Assembly: GCF_016031655.1 (NCBI RefSeq)
Contig: NZ_JACCHQ010000008.1
Span: 62,001-126,000 of the forward strand
From: Bradyrhizobium glycinis
GTDB lineage: Bacteria > Pseudomonadota > Alphaproteobacteria > Rhizobiales > Xanthobacteraceae
Direction of reading: 5' to 3'
DNA length: 64,000 bases
Part shown: piece after piece, positions 9,372 to 17,359 of the stretch
How the letters are laid out: each line of letters starts with the position of its first letter
Position numbering within the stretch: the first letter of the stretch is position 1
The notes under the pieces: model-generated
The model's input: the letters and a program-made list of their open reading frames with translations, nothing else
What the model was told of the DNA's origin: nothing
The model's database searches: none
Made by a program: the position numbers and the translations under genes

Positions 9372-10052
9372 TCAGCCCGCCACGGCGTCCGCCTCGACCC
9401 GCCGGACCAGCGCCGGCAGCTGATGCATGTCGGCAAAGAGCAGGTCGGCGCCGGCCTGGCGCAGCGTCTCGGCATAGCCGTCCCGGCAATGGCTGCCCCC
9501 GTAAAAGCCGAATACGGTCATGCCGGCAGCCCGGGCGCCGGCGATGCCGGCCAGGCTGTCCTCGATCACGACGCAGTGCTCGGGCGGCACGCCCATTTGG
9601 CTCGCCGCGAACAGAAACAGATCCGGCGCCGGCTTGCCGTTCTTCACCTGCGAGGCCGAGAAGATGTTCGGCGCGAGGCGCTCGTACAGCCCGGTGCGCC
9701 CGAGGCTCACGCGCATGCGCTGATGCGAGCCGCTCGAGGCGACGCAGACGGCTTGCGTGACGACATCGAGCACATCGTGGATGCCGCGGATCGCTTCGAG
9801 GTCGGCTTCGAACGAACGAAACAGATCGTCCTGGAGATCGCCGTGATAGGCCTCCGGCAGCTTGCGGCCGAGCTCGGTCTCGATCTCCAGATTGGCCTGC
9901 TTTGTCGAGCGGCCAAGGAAGCGCGCGAACACCTGCTCCGAGGTGATCGGATAGCCGTGCCGCGTCAGCACATCGGCATGCGCGCGACAGGAGATCACCT
10001 CGCTGTCCACGAGCACGCCGTCGCAATCGAAGATGATGAGGTCGATGGGCAT
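9372..10052 (-). CDS. HAD-superfamily hydrolase (phosphoglycolate phosphatase-like)
   Basis: This 226-residue protein is a subfamily I HAD phosphatase. Motif I is FDCDGVLVDSE near residues 6-16 with nucleophile and acid Asp residues; a helical cap domain follows; motif II is CVASSGSHQRM; motif III/IV is VVIEDSLAGIAGARAAGM near residue 165. Such enzymes dephosphorylate small phosphorylated metabolites (2-phosphoglycolate, beta-phosphoglucomutase substrates, sugar phosphates); the substrate cannot be told from sequence. I took the ATG at 10052 (MPIDLIIFDCDG) because motif I must lie at the very N-terminus; an upstream in-frame start at 10103 adds a non-conserved leader. Repeats flank it on both sides. 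Confidence 0.88.
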   Translation of the reverse strand: MPIDLIIFDCDGVLVDSEVISCRAHADVLTRHGYPITSEQVFARFLGRSTKQANLEIETELGRKLPEAYHGDLQDDLFRSFEADLEAIRGIHDVLDVVTQAVCVASSGSHQRMRVSLGRTGLYERLAPNIFSASQVKNGKPAPDLFLFAASQMGVPPEHCVVIEDSLAGIAGARAAGMTVFGFYGGSHCRDGYAETLRQAGADLLFADMHQLPALVRRVEADAVAG

Positions 10053-10101
10053 TTCAGTGTGTGGTGAGGTTGAGACGATCTGGCGCGATGCGGGCGGTAT
10101 C

Positions 10102-10300
10102 ACTTCTCCCGGAGGGAGAGGCGTAGGCCGCCTTTGGCGGCCGTTCTGAAAAACGCCGAAGCAAAGCTTCGGCTATGGCGAAGCGCCGGGTGAGGGGATC
10201 TGCTCTCTCGTGGGACCCGAGGCCCTTCACCCGATTTGCACCGGACGATGCTTCGCATCGCCGGGAGCAAATCGACCTCTCCCCAACGGGGAGAGGTGAA
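10102..10300. repeat. Intergenic palindromic repeat, family D copy 1
   Basis: A divergent copy of the CTCTCCC...GGGAGAGG repeat. It opens CTTCTCCCGGAGGGAGAGG, carries GCGCCGGGTGAGGGG in the middle, and closes CCTCTCCCCAACGGGGAGAGG. Better conserved copies are at 17218-17338, 27087-27224, 34451-34578 and 40834-41002. The interior contains an extra palindrome around GCCGAAGCAAAGCTTCGGC. Confidence 0.75.
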
Positions 10301-10325
10301 GAGAGGGCGACGAAAGATAGGTTCC

Positions 10326-10781
10326 TCAATTCGTCGGCTTGTCGTCGTCGAGCGGGACGCAATAGAGCTCGAGCCGGTGGTCGACCAGGCGATAGCCGAG
10401 CTTGCGGGCGATCTCGGCCTGCAGCTTCTCGATCTCCTCGGAGGTGAACTCGATCACCTTGCCGTCGCGCAGATTGATCAGGTGGTCGTGGTGGCTGTCG
10501 CGCATCTGTTCGTAGCGCGCGCGGCCTTCGCGGAAATCGTGGCGCTCGATGATGCCGGCGTCCTCGAACAGTTTCACGGTGCGATAGACCGTCGAGATCG
10601 AGATCTTGTCATCGACCGCAACGCAGCGCCGGTACAGTTCCTCGACGTCGGGATGATCGATCGCTTCCGCCAGCACGCGGGCGATGACGCGGCGCTGCTC
10701 GGTCATGCGCATGCCCGTTGCGGCGCAGCGCGCCTCGATATCGGACGCCTTGGATGCAGAAGAATGTTTCAGTATGGTCAT
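10326..10781 (-). CDS. fur: Fur-family metal-responsive regulator (Fur/Mur)
   Basis: This 151-residue protein has a winged-helix DNA-binding domain (residues about 10-85, with ISISTVYRTVKLFEDAGI) and a metal-binding dimerization domain containing HHDHLINLRDGKVIEF. The Cys-x2-Cys structural zinc motifs of classic Fur are absent; only one Cys (ELYCVPLD) is near the C-terminus. That pattern is typical of alphaproteobacterial Fur/Mur, which often responds to manganese, while Irr or RirA take over iron control. I chose the ATG at 10781; a GTG at 10814 is the alternative. The rimI-tsaB genes lie directly upstream on the same strand, with rimI ending 38 bases before this start. Confidence 0.9.
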   Translation of the reverse strand: MTILKHSSASKASDIEARCAATGMRMTEQRRVIARVLAEAIDHPDVEELYRRCVAVDDKISISTVYRTVKLFEDAGIIERHDFREGRARYEQMRDSHHDHLINLRDGKVIEFTSEEIEKLQAEIARKLGYRLVDHRLELYCVPLDDDKPTN

Positions 10782-10819
10782 AGCGTTGTCTGCCTGGCGG
10801 GCGCTTTCTGCCACCGATG

Positions 10820-11305
10820 TTACGACAAGTCACGTCGCATCAGAAGGGCGTTCAATTGTTCCCCGCTGGCCTGCTTATAGTAGCGATCGCGGCGCCCGAC
10901 CACCACGAATCCGGCTCGATCGTAAAGCCGCCGCGCCGGCTCGTTGTTCTCCTCCACTTCCAGAAATATGGTGCGCACGCCGCGCCCGGCGAGGTGGCCG
11001 AGATGGGTCATCAGCAGCGTGCGGGAGAGGCCGCGGCCACGATAAGCCCCGTCCACCGCAATCGAGAGAATTTCCGCTTCGTCCGCGCCGATTCGCGACA
11101 CCGCAAAGCCGATCGTCTTGCGGCCGAGCCGCAAGCGATGCACCAGCGTGTTGCGCTCGCTCATCATGCGCTCGAACTCGCTTTCGCCCCAGCCGTGCGC
11201 GAAGGAGGCGCCGTGCAGCTGCGCGAGGCGCGCGGCATCGCGCATGGTCGCGGGCTCGACGGCGGCGGTGCCGCCGCGCCACCACTCCGACAGCCATCCC
11301 ATCAT
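10820..11305 (-). CDS. rimI: Ribosomal protein S18 alanine N-acetyltransferase RimI
   Basis: This 161-residue GNAT enzyme has the acetyl-CoA-binding motif AYRGRGLSRTLLMTHL near residues 88-103 and the C-terminal FLEVEENNEPARRLYDRAGF signature of RimI. It acetylates the N-terminal Ala of S18. The start overlaps the tsaB stop by four bases (ATGA at 11302-11305), the standard tsaB-rimI coupling. A second ATG follows at 11302. The 10 residues around MGWLSEWWRGG are a variable N-terminal addition. Confidence 0.92.
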   Translation of the reverse strand: MMGWLSEWWRGGTAAVEPATMRDAARLAQLHGASFAHGWGESEFERMMSERNTLVHRLRLGRKTIGFAVSRIGADEAEILSIAVDGAYRGRGLSRTLLMTHLGHLAGRGVRTIFLEVEENNEPARRLYDRAGFVVVGRRDRYYKQASGEQLNALLMRRDLS

Positions 11306-11997
11306 GAGGTCGCGGCTTGTGCTGCGAGCGGCGTCTGGGCCGCCGGCTTGGCGTCGGGCGCTTTCAGATAGAACGGCCGCGCCGGATTAGTGTCGGGATT
11401 GGCCGCCGCGCCGAGCCAGGCGACCCAACTGATGTCGGGCGCGGGCTGCGCGTCGACCGCGACAGGTTGCGGTCCGTCCTTCGGCCAGCGATCGGCGAGG
11501 ATCCCGGCGGCATTGCCGACCAGATGCGGCGCACCGAATTGCGAGGCCGCGATCGCCGCATCGATGGAGGCGACACAGGGGCGCACCAGCTGGCTGCCGT
11601 CGCCGGCGACGATCTGGAAATAGACGTGGTCGTGCCGCGCATCGATCGCGGAGAGCACCGGCGCCGTTCTGCTCTGGCCGACGACGCCAGCGGCATAGGC
11701 CGACAGCGTCGTCAGCCCGACCGCCGGCCGTTTCGCCGCCAGCGCAAGGCCGCGCGCCGCCGAGATGCCGACGCGTAGGCCGGTGAAGCTGCCGGGCCCG
11801 ACGGTGACGGCGATGCGATCGAGCGAGGTGAAGGCGAGGCTGGCCGATTGCATCACGCGCGCGATCATCGGCATCAGCGCCTCGGCATGGCCGCGCTTCA
11901 TCAGCTGCGATTCCCGCGCGAGCAGCTCGCCGGCATCGGTGTCGAGAACGGCGGCCGCGCAGGCTTCGAGCGCAGTATCGATGGCAAGAATCAGCAT
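11302..11997 (-). CDS. tsaB: tRNA threonylcarbamoyladenosine biosynthesis protein TsaB
   Basis: This 231-residue ASKHA-fold protein is the partner of TsaD and TsaE in making t6A37 on ANN-decoding tRNAs. It begins MLILAIDTALEACAAAVLD and contains the conserved VGPGSFTGLRVGISAARGLA near residue 68. A Pro/Ala-rich tail (AKPAAQTPLAAQAATS) extends past the core domain. It is the first gene of the tsaB-rimI-fur block; the 163-base gap upstream separates it from the same-strand carbonic anhydrase gene. Confidence 0.93.
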   Translation of the reverse strand: MLILAIDTALEACAAAVLDTDAGELLARESQLMKRGHAEALMPMIARVMQSASLAFTSLDRIAVTVGPGSFTGLRVGISAARGLALAAKRPAVGLTTLSAYAAGVVGQSRTAPVLSAIDARHDHVYFQIVAGDGSQLVRPCVASIDAAIAASQFGAPHLVGNAAGILADRWPKDGPQPVAVDAQPAPDISWVAWLGAAANPDTNPARPFYLKAPDAKPAAQTPLAAQAATS

Positions 11998-12160
11998 GAA
12001 ACAGCAAAGGGCGAGTGGCGAATGGACGGCACTCTAGCGAACCAGGCGCCTGTCCGCCATTCGTCACGCACGATTTGCAGTCCCCCGATATGCCCTATTT
12101 CGTCAGGTGAGCAAGCGCGCGCGCCTTGCGGACAAGCCGCGCTGCCGACCGGCCCGCGGG

Positions 12161-12802
12161 CTATCCCTCGCGCGCGTTCCTGAATTCCTTGGCCGCCTTG
12201 TCCAGCACGAACAGCGATCCCTCCGCCACGCCGAAATAGGCGCCGTGGGTCTGCATCTGGCCGCTCTCCACGGCTTTGCGGACGAACGGGAAGGTCATCA
12301 GGTTTTCCAGGCTGCGGAACACGGCGGCCTTCTCGATGCGCTCGACGAATTGCGCCATGGTCTCGTGCTCGCGCTGCTCGACCACCTCGCCCGGCTTGAT
12401 GAACATCTGCATCCAGCGGCCGATGAAGTCGCCGGGCGTGAGCGGCTCGATCTTGTCGATGAAGGCGCGGATGCCGCCGCATTGGGCGTGGCCGAGCACT
12501 ACGATGTGCTTCACCTTCAGCACCGTCACCGCAAACTCCAGCGCTGCCGAGACGCCGTGCGCGCCTTCGTCAGGCTGATAAGTCGGCACCAGATTGGCGA
12601 TGTTGCGGACGACGAAGAGCTCGCCCGGCCCCGCGTCGAAGATCACCTCGGGGGAGACCCGGGAGTCGCAGCAGCCGATCACCATAGTCTCAGGCGACTG
12701 CCCTTTGACCGAGAGCTCGCGGTAGCGGTTCTGCTCGGTCGGCAGCCGCTGGGTGGCGAAGGCCTTGTAGCCTTCCAGCAAGTGCTTCGGGAATGTCGTC
12801 AT
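12161..12802 (-). CDS. Beta-class carbonic anhydrase
   Basis: This 213-residue cytosolic zinc enzyme interconverts CO2 and bicarbonate. Zinc ligands are visible as Cys44 (GCCDSRVSPE, with the Asp46-Arg48 dyad), His105 and Cys108 (VVLGHAQCGG). Length matches the plant-like beta class. It has no signal peptide. It is divergent from the CitE-like lyase gene starting at 12904, with a roughly 100-base shared promoter region. Bicarbonate supply for carboxylases is the likely role. Confidence 0.94.
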   Translation of the reverse strand: MTTFPKHLLEGYKAFATQRLPTEQNRYRELSVKGQSPETMVIGCCDSRVSPEVIFDAGPGELFVVRNIANLVPTYQPDEGAHGVSAALEFAVTVLKVKHIVVLGHAQCGGIRAFIDKIEPLTPGDFIGRWMQMFIKPGEVVEQREHETMAQFVERIEKAAVFRSLENLMTFPFVRKAVESGQMQTHGAYFGVAEGSLFVLDKAAKEFRNAREG

Positions 12803-12903
12803 GGCCCATGCCTAATCACATACCGCCAAAGCCGACAAGCCTTTCGAATGGGCAGGCCAAATGCTATCGGCTGGGGGACGATAGACCAGGAAGGAACGCC
12901 AGC

Positions 12904-13785
12904 ATGACCCGCCCGCGCCGCAGCCATCTGTTCATGCCCGGGTCCAACCCGCGCGCGCTGGAAAAAGCGCGCAATCTCGCCGCCGACGGCCTGATCCTCG
13001 ACCTCGAGGATTCCGTTGCTCCTGAGGCCAAGGCGGCGGCGCGGGACGGCATTGCGGCGGCGATCGCCGAAAAGGGTTTTGGCAGGCGCGAGGTCCTGAT
13101 CCGGACCAACGGCCTCGACACGCCCTGGTGGCCAGATGACGTCGCCATGGCCGCCAAGGCCTCACCGGACGGCATCCTGGTTCCAAAAGTCTCGAGCGTC
13201 GAGGATCTCGACGCCATCGGCCGCAAGCTGGCCGAGCTCGGCGCCGCGCCGACCGTGAAGGTCTGGGCCATGATCGAGACCGCGCGCGCCGTGCTGCACG
13301 CCGAGGAACTGGCCGCGGCGGGGCGCGATCCCTCGCGCCGCCTCTCGGGCTTCGTGTTCGGCCCGAACGACATCTCGCGCGAGACGCGGATCAGGATGCT
13401 ACCGGGCCGCGCCGCGATGATCCCGATGATCACCCATTGCATCCTGGCGAGCCGCGCCCACGGCCTCGAGATCCTCGACGGCCCCTACAGCGACATCGCC
13501 AATTCCGACGGATTCGCCACCGAATGCGCGCAGGGCCGCGACCTCGGCTTCGACGGCAAGACGCTGATCCACCCTTCCCAGATCGACGCCTGCAACGCCA
13601 TCTTCACCCCGCCGGAAGAGGAAGTCGCCCGCGCGCGAAAAATCATCGCCGCGTTCGAACTGCCGGAGAACGTCTCGCGCGGCGCGATCCGCCTGGACGG
13701 TGCGATGGTGGAGCGCCTGCACGCCGACATGGCCCGGCGCACCATCGCGATTGCGGACGCGATCGCGGCGATGGGGAAGGGCTGA
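12904..13785 (+). CDS. HpcH/HpaI-family CoA ester lyase (CitE-like)
   Basis: This 293-residue TIM-barrel protein resembles the CitE/malyl-CoA/citramalyl-CoA lyase branch. It starts MTRPRRSHLFMPGSNPRALE, has LILDLEDSVAP (metal-binding Asp/Glu) near residue 27, KVWAMIETARAV near residue 121, FGPNDIS near residue 154 and LIHPSQIDACNAIFTPP near residue 222. Members cleave or hydrolyse beta-hydroxyacyl-CoA thioesters such as malyl-CoA or citramalyl-CoA. No citD or citF genes are near, so it is not the citrate lyase subunit proper. The start at 12904 is preceded by an AGGAAGG-type ribosome site. Exact substrate is unknown. Confidence 0.87.
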   Translation: MTRPRRSHLFMPGSNPRALEKARNLAADGLILDLEDSVAPEAKAAARDGIAAAIAEKGFGRREVLIRTNGLDTPWWPDDVAMAAKASPDGILVPKVSSVEDLDAIGRKLAELGAAPTVKVWAMIETARAVLHAEELAAAGRDPSRRLSGFVFGPNDISRETRIRMLPGRAAMIPMITHCILASRAHGLEILDGPYSDIANSDGFATECAQGRDLGFDGKTLIHPSQIDACNAIFTPPEEEVARARKIIAAFELPENVSRGAIRLDGAMVERLHADMARRTIAIADAIAAMGKG

Positions 13786-13789
13786 GGCG

Positions 13790-14638
13790 TCAACTCGAAA
13801 AAGCGATATCCGCTTTTCCGCGACAAACGGCAATCTTCTGTTCGCCAGGAGCCGGGGACGCTGTGGCCAATTCCTCGCAATACATACGATCGATCGTGCG
13901 CTGCATGAGCGCATAACAATCGCATGCGACCTTCTCGAGCCGCGTCCGATCGATCTCTAGAAACCCGCGCCGGTCGGCCGGGACCGCGCCGACCTCGCGT
14001 AGCTTGCTCATCGTCAGAGTTACTGTCGTCCGTCGCACCCCAAGCAGTTGCGCAAGCGCCTCCTGCGTCACCGGAAGCCGGTCATCGGGCACGCGGTCGT
14101 GAAGCTGCAGGAGCCATCGCGCCATGCGGCCATCCACCCGGTGCAGCGCGTTGCAAGCGGCTACGTGCTGGAGCTGCAATAACACCGCGCGGGCGTGGAC
14201 CTGCACGACGTTCCTGATGGCTGCGCTTTGCGCATGGGCAGCGCGAAATTTGGCGGCGGAAATCACCGATGCAGTTCCGGCTATGCGGGCAATGGCGGTC
14301 ACGGATGAAGGCGATGGGCCGAGCACGGAGAACGAGGCCAAAGCGCCTTCCCGTCCCATCAAGGTGGTCGCGACCGTTTGCCCGTCCGGCATATCGAGCA
14401 TGAAGGCGATTGCGCCCCTGTGGGGAAAATAGACCGGGTCGAGCTCATCGCCCGATCGCACCAGGACGGCATCGGGTTCGAACGAGACCGTTTGGAAGTG
14501 GGGCGTGAGCAAGGCGAGATCCGCCGGCGGCAACGCTGCCAGTAGCCGATTCCCGATTCCCGCGCGGTGAACGGTCCCGATGCTTACTTGTGAACGAACA
14601 CCCAATGAACGACGGTATCGAGCTATTTCATTTGCCAT
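13790..14638 (-). CDS. Crp/Fnr-family transcriptional regulator
   Basis: This 282-residue protein has a cyclic-nucleotide-binding-like N-terminal domain (about residues 30-150; PVYFPHRGAIAFMLDMPDG) and a C-terminal winged helix (VTQEALAQLLGVRRTTVTL). It lacks the Cys cluster of Fnr, so it is not an oxygen-sensing iron-sulfur type; the effector is unknown. I prefer the ATG at 14638 (MANEIARYRRS) to 14689. The last residues (CRGKADIAFSS) appear to be encoded by sequence related to an intergenic repeat also seen near 28590-28640. It converges on the lyase gene, leaving four bases between stops. Confidence 0.87.
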   Translation of the reverse strand: MANEIARYRRSLGVRSQVSIGTVHRAGIGNRLLAALPPADLALLTPHFQTVSFEPDAVLVRSGDELDPVYFPHRGAIAFMLDMPDGQTVATTLMGREGALASFSVLGPSPSSVTAIARIAGTASVISAAKFRAAHAQSAAIRNVVQVHARAVLLQLQHVAACNALHRVDGRMARWLLQLHDRVPDDRLPVTQEALAQLLGVRRTTVTLTMSKLREVGAVPADRRGFLEIDRTRLEKVACDCYALMQRTIDRMYCEELATASPAPGEQKIAVCRGKADIAFSS

Positions 14639-14945
14639 GATTATCCGAAATACGAATTGCCGAAAGGACAACCATCCAAACAGAGCCACTCGTCGAGATC
14701 AAGCGCGGACAATTGCGGAGACCTGTCGTCGCGCAAACAGGTCTTGCATACATCATACTATTCGAGATCTTTGCCGCTCGCGAAGTGCCCGCGAAGTGAT
14801 CGACCAATGATCGTAGCGGCAACGCGTGCGTCTGCCCTTGGCCCGGCGCTGACCTCTGAAGACATCTGCTATCGCCGCTATCAGCCGTACAGCAGACCAT
14901 GCCCAGATCCAAGGCAGCGCCGTGGGCGAAATCTTCCGCGCCGCC
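14639..14945. other. Non-coding gap between Crp/Fnr regulator and DUF6455 gene
   Basis: About 307 bases. Reading frames here have no family similarity and no good ribosome sites. The part next to 14638 should carry the regulator's promoter, but I see no convincing -35/-10 pair. A loose palindrome around 14772-14828 (GCCGCTCGCGAAG and the later GTAGCGGC) is the only structure noticed. Confidence 0.5.
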
Positions 14946-15365
14946 TCACCGCGTCGCGTGTTCGGCACGCTCGAGCGTCTCCAGCGTCGAGGCGTTGGCG
15001 CAATAGCCGTGATAGTTCTCCGCGGCGGTGCCGTCAGCGAGGTCGCGGTCGCACTGTACCTTGTGATTGCAGAGCGAGCAGACCCGCTCGAGGTCGCGCA
15101 GCAGCAGCGGCTGCGCGCGGCCGAGCGCATCGGCGCTGATGCCGAGCTGCTCGAGCATCTTCGGCAGCTCGTCGGCGGCGTGGCGGCCGTGACGAACCAG
15201 CTCCTCCAGATCGTCGGGCGCGATCCTGAGATCATTGGCGATCCGGTCGAAATCGGCGCGGTCGAGCTGCCGCATCTCGTTGATCTCGCGGCGGTGCTTC
15301 ACCCAGTTCGCGAAGAACTCGATGAGATCCTGGACAATGGGATAGGGCCTGGTTGCGGTGCTCAT
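14946..15365 (-). CDS. DUF6455 domain-containing protein
   Basis: This 139-residue cytosolic-looking protein has no signal peptide or membrane segment. The middle (EINEMRQLDRADFDRIANDL) resembles the DUF1127-like short helical motif, and the C-terminal part has the DUF6455 cysteine pattern CSLCNHKVQC followed by NYHGYCANASTL. Four spaced cysteines plus His suggest a metal site, but that is inference. I took the ATG at 15365 (MSTATRPYPI); a reading up to 15440 adds a non-conserved leader. It stands alone between repeats. Function unknown. Confidence 0.8.
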   Translation of the reverse strand: MSTATRPYPIVQDLIEFFANWVKHRREINEMRQLDRADFDRIANDLRIAPDDLEELVRHGRHAADELPKMLEQLGISADALGRAQPLLLRDLERVCSLCNHKVQCDRDLADGTAAENYHGYCANASTLETLERAEHATR

Positions 15366-15469
15366 GGAAAGCTCCATTCGGACGAGCGGAATTGGAGCGA
15401 GATAAGCACAATGATGCAGGGGTGCGTTGCGCTGGATCAAACAGGAAGAGCGGTAAGGACATGGCTCTC

Positions 15470-15510
15470 GTGTCCCGGACGCGCTGCAGCGTGTCCGGGA
15501 CGGGCACGAT
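15470..15510. repeat. Short inverted repeat, family F half-copy
   Basis: TCCCGGACGCGCTGCAGCGTG followed by TCCGGGA forms a compact hairpin. The same motif (GCGCTGCAGCGCGTCCGGGA) closes the longer repeat at 53222-53346. Confidence 0.65.
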
Positions 15511-15543
15511 TTGATCGCAGGGAGAGCGCAAGTCCTTCCACGT

Positions 15544-15629
15544 CGTCATGGCCGGGCTTGACCCGGCCATCCACGCCTTGCTGCGCAGTGCAAAGAACGT
15601 GGATGCCCGGGACAAGCCCGGGCATGACG
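15544..15629. repeat. Intergenic palindromic repeat, family A copy 2
   Basis: CGTCATGGCCGGGCTTGACC at the left pairs with AAGCCCGGGCATGACG at the right; the inner arms CCATCCACG / CGTGGATG also pair. It closely matches the copies at 727-815 and 19491-19578. Confidence 0.87.
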
Positions 15630-15670
15630 ACCTCTTGCGCTGCTATGTGATTGTTCAAGGTAAAGGAGAG

Positions 15671-16456
15671 CTACCTAAACCGCTCCGCCGCCCACGCATA
15701 CAGGCTGCCGGGGATCGGCTTCTCGCCGCCACGTCCCTTGGGCGAGATGTGCAGGCCGATGATCTCGGGGTTGGTGACGAGGCCGAGATAGCTCGAGGGA
15801 TCGAAGAACAGTTTTGGCTCGGCATGCACCGCATAGAATGATTGCTTCGGCAACGCGTTCTGCAGCTCCCCGGTGCGCCGCGCCAGTGCAGTGAGTGCCG
15901 CGGGCCCGTAGATCGCGACGCGAATATCCGAGAGCCGGTTCGAGCCGCCGCGCAGGCGCCGCATCATGAAAGTAATGCGATGGCGCACGGACAGCCAGTT
16001 CGGCGTCAGCTCCTCCTGCTCCATCAGCTCTTCGAACGCGCGCACGATGCCGTGCTCGGGCGGCAGATAGAGCACGGAATTGCCGAGCTGGCGCGGCCGC
16101 TCCCAGGCGAAATATGGCTTTGCCGGATCGATCTCGACGGGCTTGAGCAGCAGCACGTCGGCGTCGAGCCAAAGGCCGAGATTCTTCGCCATCAGCTTCA
16201 TGCGGAAGAAATCGCTGAACTGCAGAATGGTCCAGTCGCGCCAGCTGCCGTCCGGCTGCGGCGGGCGCAAGCGTTCGGAGAACGCATGCGGCAGGATCGC
16301 CTCGGCCTCGGCATTCGCGACGCCGGCCGGCAGCCCGGGAATGGGATCAAAGCTGTAGACCGTGACCTTGTGCCCGGCAGCCAGCTGCGAGCGCAGACAG
16401 GTCTGGCGCAGCGTATCCATCGGGCCATGCCAGAAGGTGACGATCTCGGGCAGCAT
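15671..16456 (-). CDS. DXD-motif glycosyltransferase-like protein
   Basis: This 261-residue protein starts MLPEIVTFWHGPMDTLRQTC and has a GT-A style DXD motif in LWLDADVLLLKP near residue 100, as in capsular polysaccharide and mannosyltransferase (Gly_transf_sug) families that use nucleotide sugars. There is no membrane segment. It is a single gene, not part of a polysaccharide cluster, so the acceptor is unknown. I chose the ATG at 16456; an in-frame extension to 16519 would run through the leuD terminator hairpin and is unlikely. Confidence 0.8.
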   Translation of the reverse strand: MLPEIVTFWHGPMDTLRQTCLRSQLAAGHKVTVYSFDPIPGLPAGVANAEAEAILPHAFSERLRPPQPDGSWRDWTILQFSDFFRMKLMAKNLGLWLDADVLLLKPVEIDPAKPYFAWERPRQLGNSVLYLPPEHGIVRAFEELMEQEELTPNWLSVRHRITFMMRRLRGGSNRLSDIRVAIYGPAALTALARRTGELQNALPKQSFYAVHAEPKLFFDPSSYLGLVTNPEIIGLHISPKGRGGEKPIPGSLYAWAAERFR

Positions 16457-16481
16457 GTGTGCAGCTATACGGGAGGCAAAG

Positions 16482-16512
16482 AAAAAGCCCCGGCGCTTGC
16501 GGCACCGGGGCT
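16482..16512 (-). terminator. Rho-independent terminator of leuD
   Basis: On the minus strand a perfect eight-base stem (AGCCCCGG with CCGGGGCT, 16486-16493 and 16505-16512) is followed by TTTTTC. It lies 17 bases past the leuD stop. Confidence 0.88.
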
Positions 16513-16528
16513 CAAACAAAACTTGCGA

Positions 16529-17134
16529 TCAGGCCCAGGCGCGTTCGCGCTTGAGCTTGTCCTCGTAAGAGTCGATCGAGGCCTTCTTCTCCATGGTGAG
16601 GCCGATGTCGTCGAGGCCGTTGATCAGGCAGTGCTTGCGGAACGGGTCGATCTCAAACTTGACCTTGCCGCCGTCGGGGCCGCGGATCTCCTGGTTCGGC
16701 AGATCGATCGTCAGCGTCGCATTGGCGCCGCGCTCGGCGTCGTCGAACAGCTTGTCGAGGTCTTCCTGCGACACGCGGATCGGCAGAATGCCGTTCTTGA
16801 AGCAATTGTTGTAGAAGATGTCGCCGAACGAGGTCGAGATCACGCAGCGGATACCGAAGTCGAGCAGCGCCCAGGGCGCGTGCTCGCGGCTCGAGCCGCA
16901 GCCGAAATTGTCGCCGGCCACAAGCACCTTCGCATTGCGATAGGCGGGCTGGTTGAGCACGAAGTCCGGATTCTCGCTGCCGTCGTCCTTGTAGCGCTGC
17001 TCGGAGAAGAGCCCCTTGCCAAGGCCGGTGCGCTTGATGGTCTTGAGGTACTGCTTCGGAATGATCATGTCGGTGTCGACATTGATGATCTTCAGCGGCG
17101 CCGCGACGCCTTCCAGCGTGGTGAACTTGTCCAT
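16529..17134 (-). CDS. leuD: 3-isopropylmalate dehydratase small subunit
   Basis: This 201-residue subunit, with LeuC, isomerizes 2- to 3-isopropylmalate in leucine synthesis. Signatures are [15 protein letters not shown] near the N-terminus and [17 protein letters not shown] near residue 73. It is separated from leuC (19889-21295) by about 2.8 kb holding unrelated small genes, so the two subunits are not in a compact leuCD operon. A strong terminator follows the stop. Confidence 0.96.
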   Translation of the reverse strand: MDKFTTLEGVAAPLKIINVDTDMIIPKQYLKTIKRTGLGKGLFSEQRYKDDGSENPDFVLNQPAYRNAKVLVAGDNFGCGSSREHAPWALLDFGIRCVISTSFGDIFYNNCFKNGILPIRVSQEDLDKLFDDAERGANATLTIDLPNQEIRGPDGGKVKFEIDPFRKHCLINGLDDIGLTMEKKASIDSYEDKLKRERAWA

Positions 17135-17217
17135 GGTTGCGCTTTCTGGTTCAGGGAAGGCGTATTTATCGCGATCGGGCCCGAAATCCTAGGCCGAAAT
17201 GGGCAGGGCTGCCCTTA

Positions 17218-17338
17218 CCTCTCCCGCGTGCGGGAGAGGTCGCGCCGAAGGCGCGGGTGAGGGCTCTTTCCTCTGGGGGATTGTCCCATCGGGGAGACAC
17301 CCTCTCCCCAACCCTCCCCCGCAAGCGGGGGAGGGAGC
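17218..17338. repeat. Intergenic palindromic repeat, family D copy 2
   Basis: Begins CCTCTCCCGCGTGCGGGAGAGG, then GCGCGGGTGAGGG, and ends ACCCTCCCCCGCAAGCGGGGG. Two hairpins flank a variable centre. It lies between leuD and the upstream zincin gene on the same strand. Confidence 0.85.
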
Positions 17339-17359
17339 GCACCTCCCGCTCGGCGCCCA

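Noticed and set aside
10102..10300. CRISPR-like repeats
   Set aside because: Repeat units are long palindromes at scattered loci, without regular short repeats and spacers or any cas gene.
12001..12160. Small repeat GCGAATGG...CCATTCG between tsaB and the carbonic anhydrase gene
   Set aside because: The arms pair only partly and I see no second copy in the window, so I did not call it a repeat family.
14628..14912. 94-residue minus-strand frame upstream of the Crp/Fnr gene
   Set aside because: No ribosome site, no domain, and it overlaps the preferred start of the regulator.
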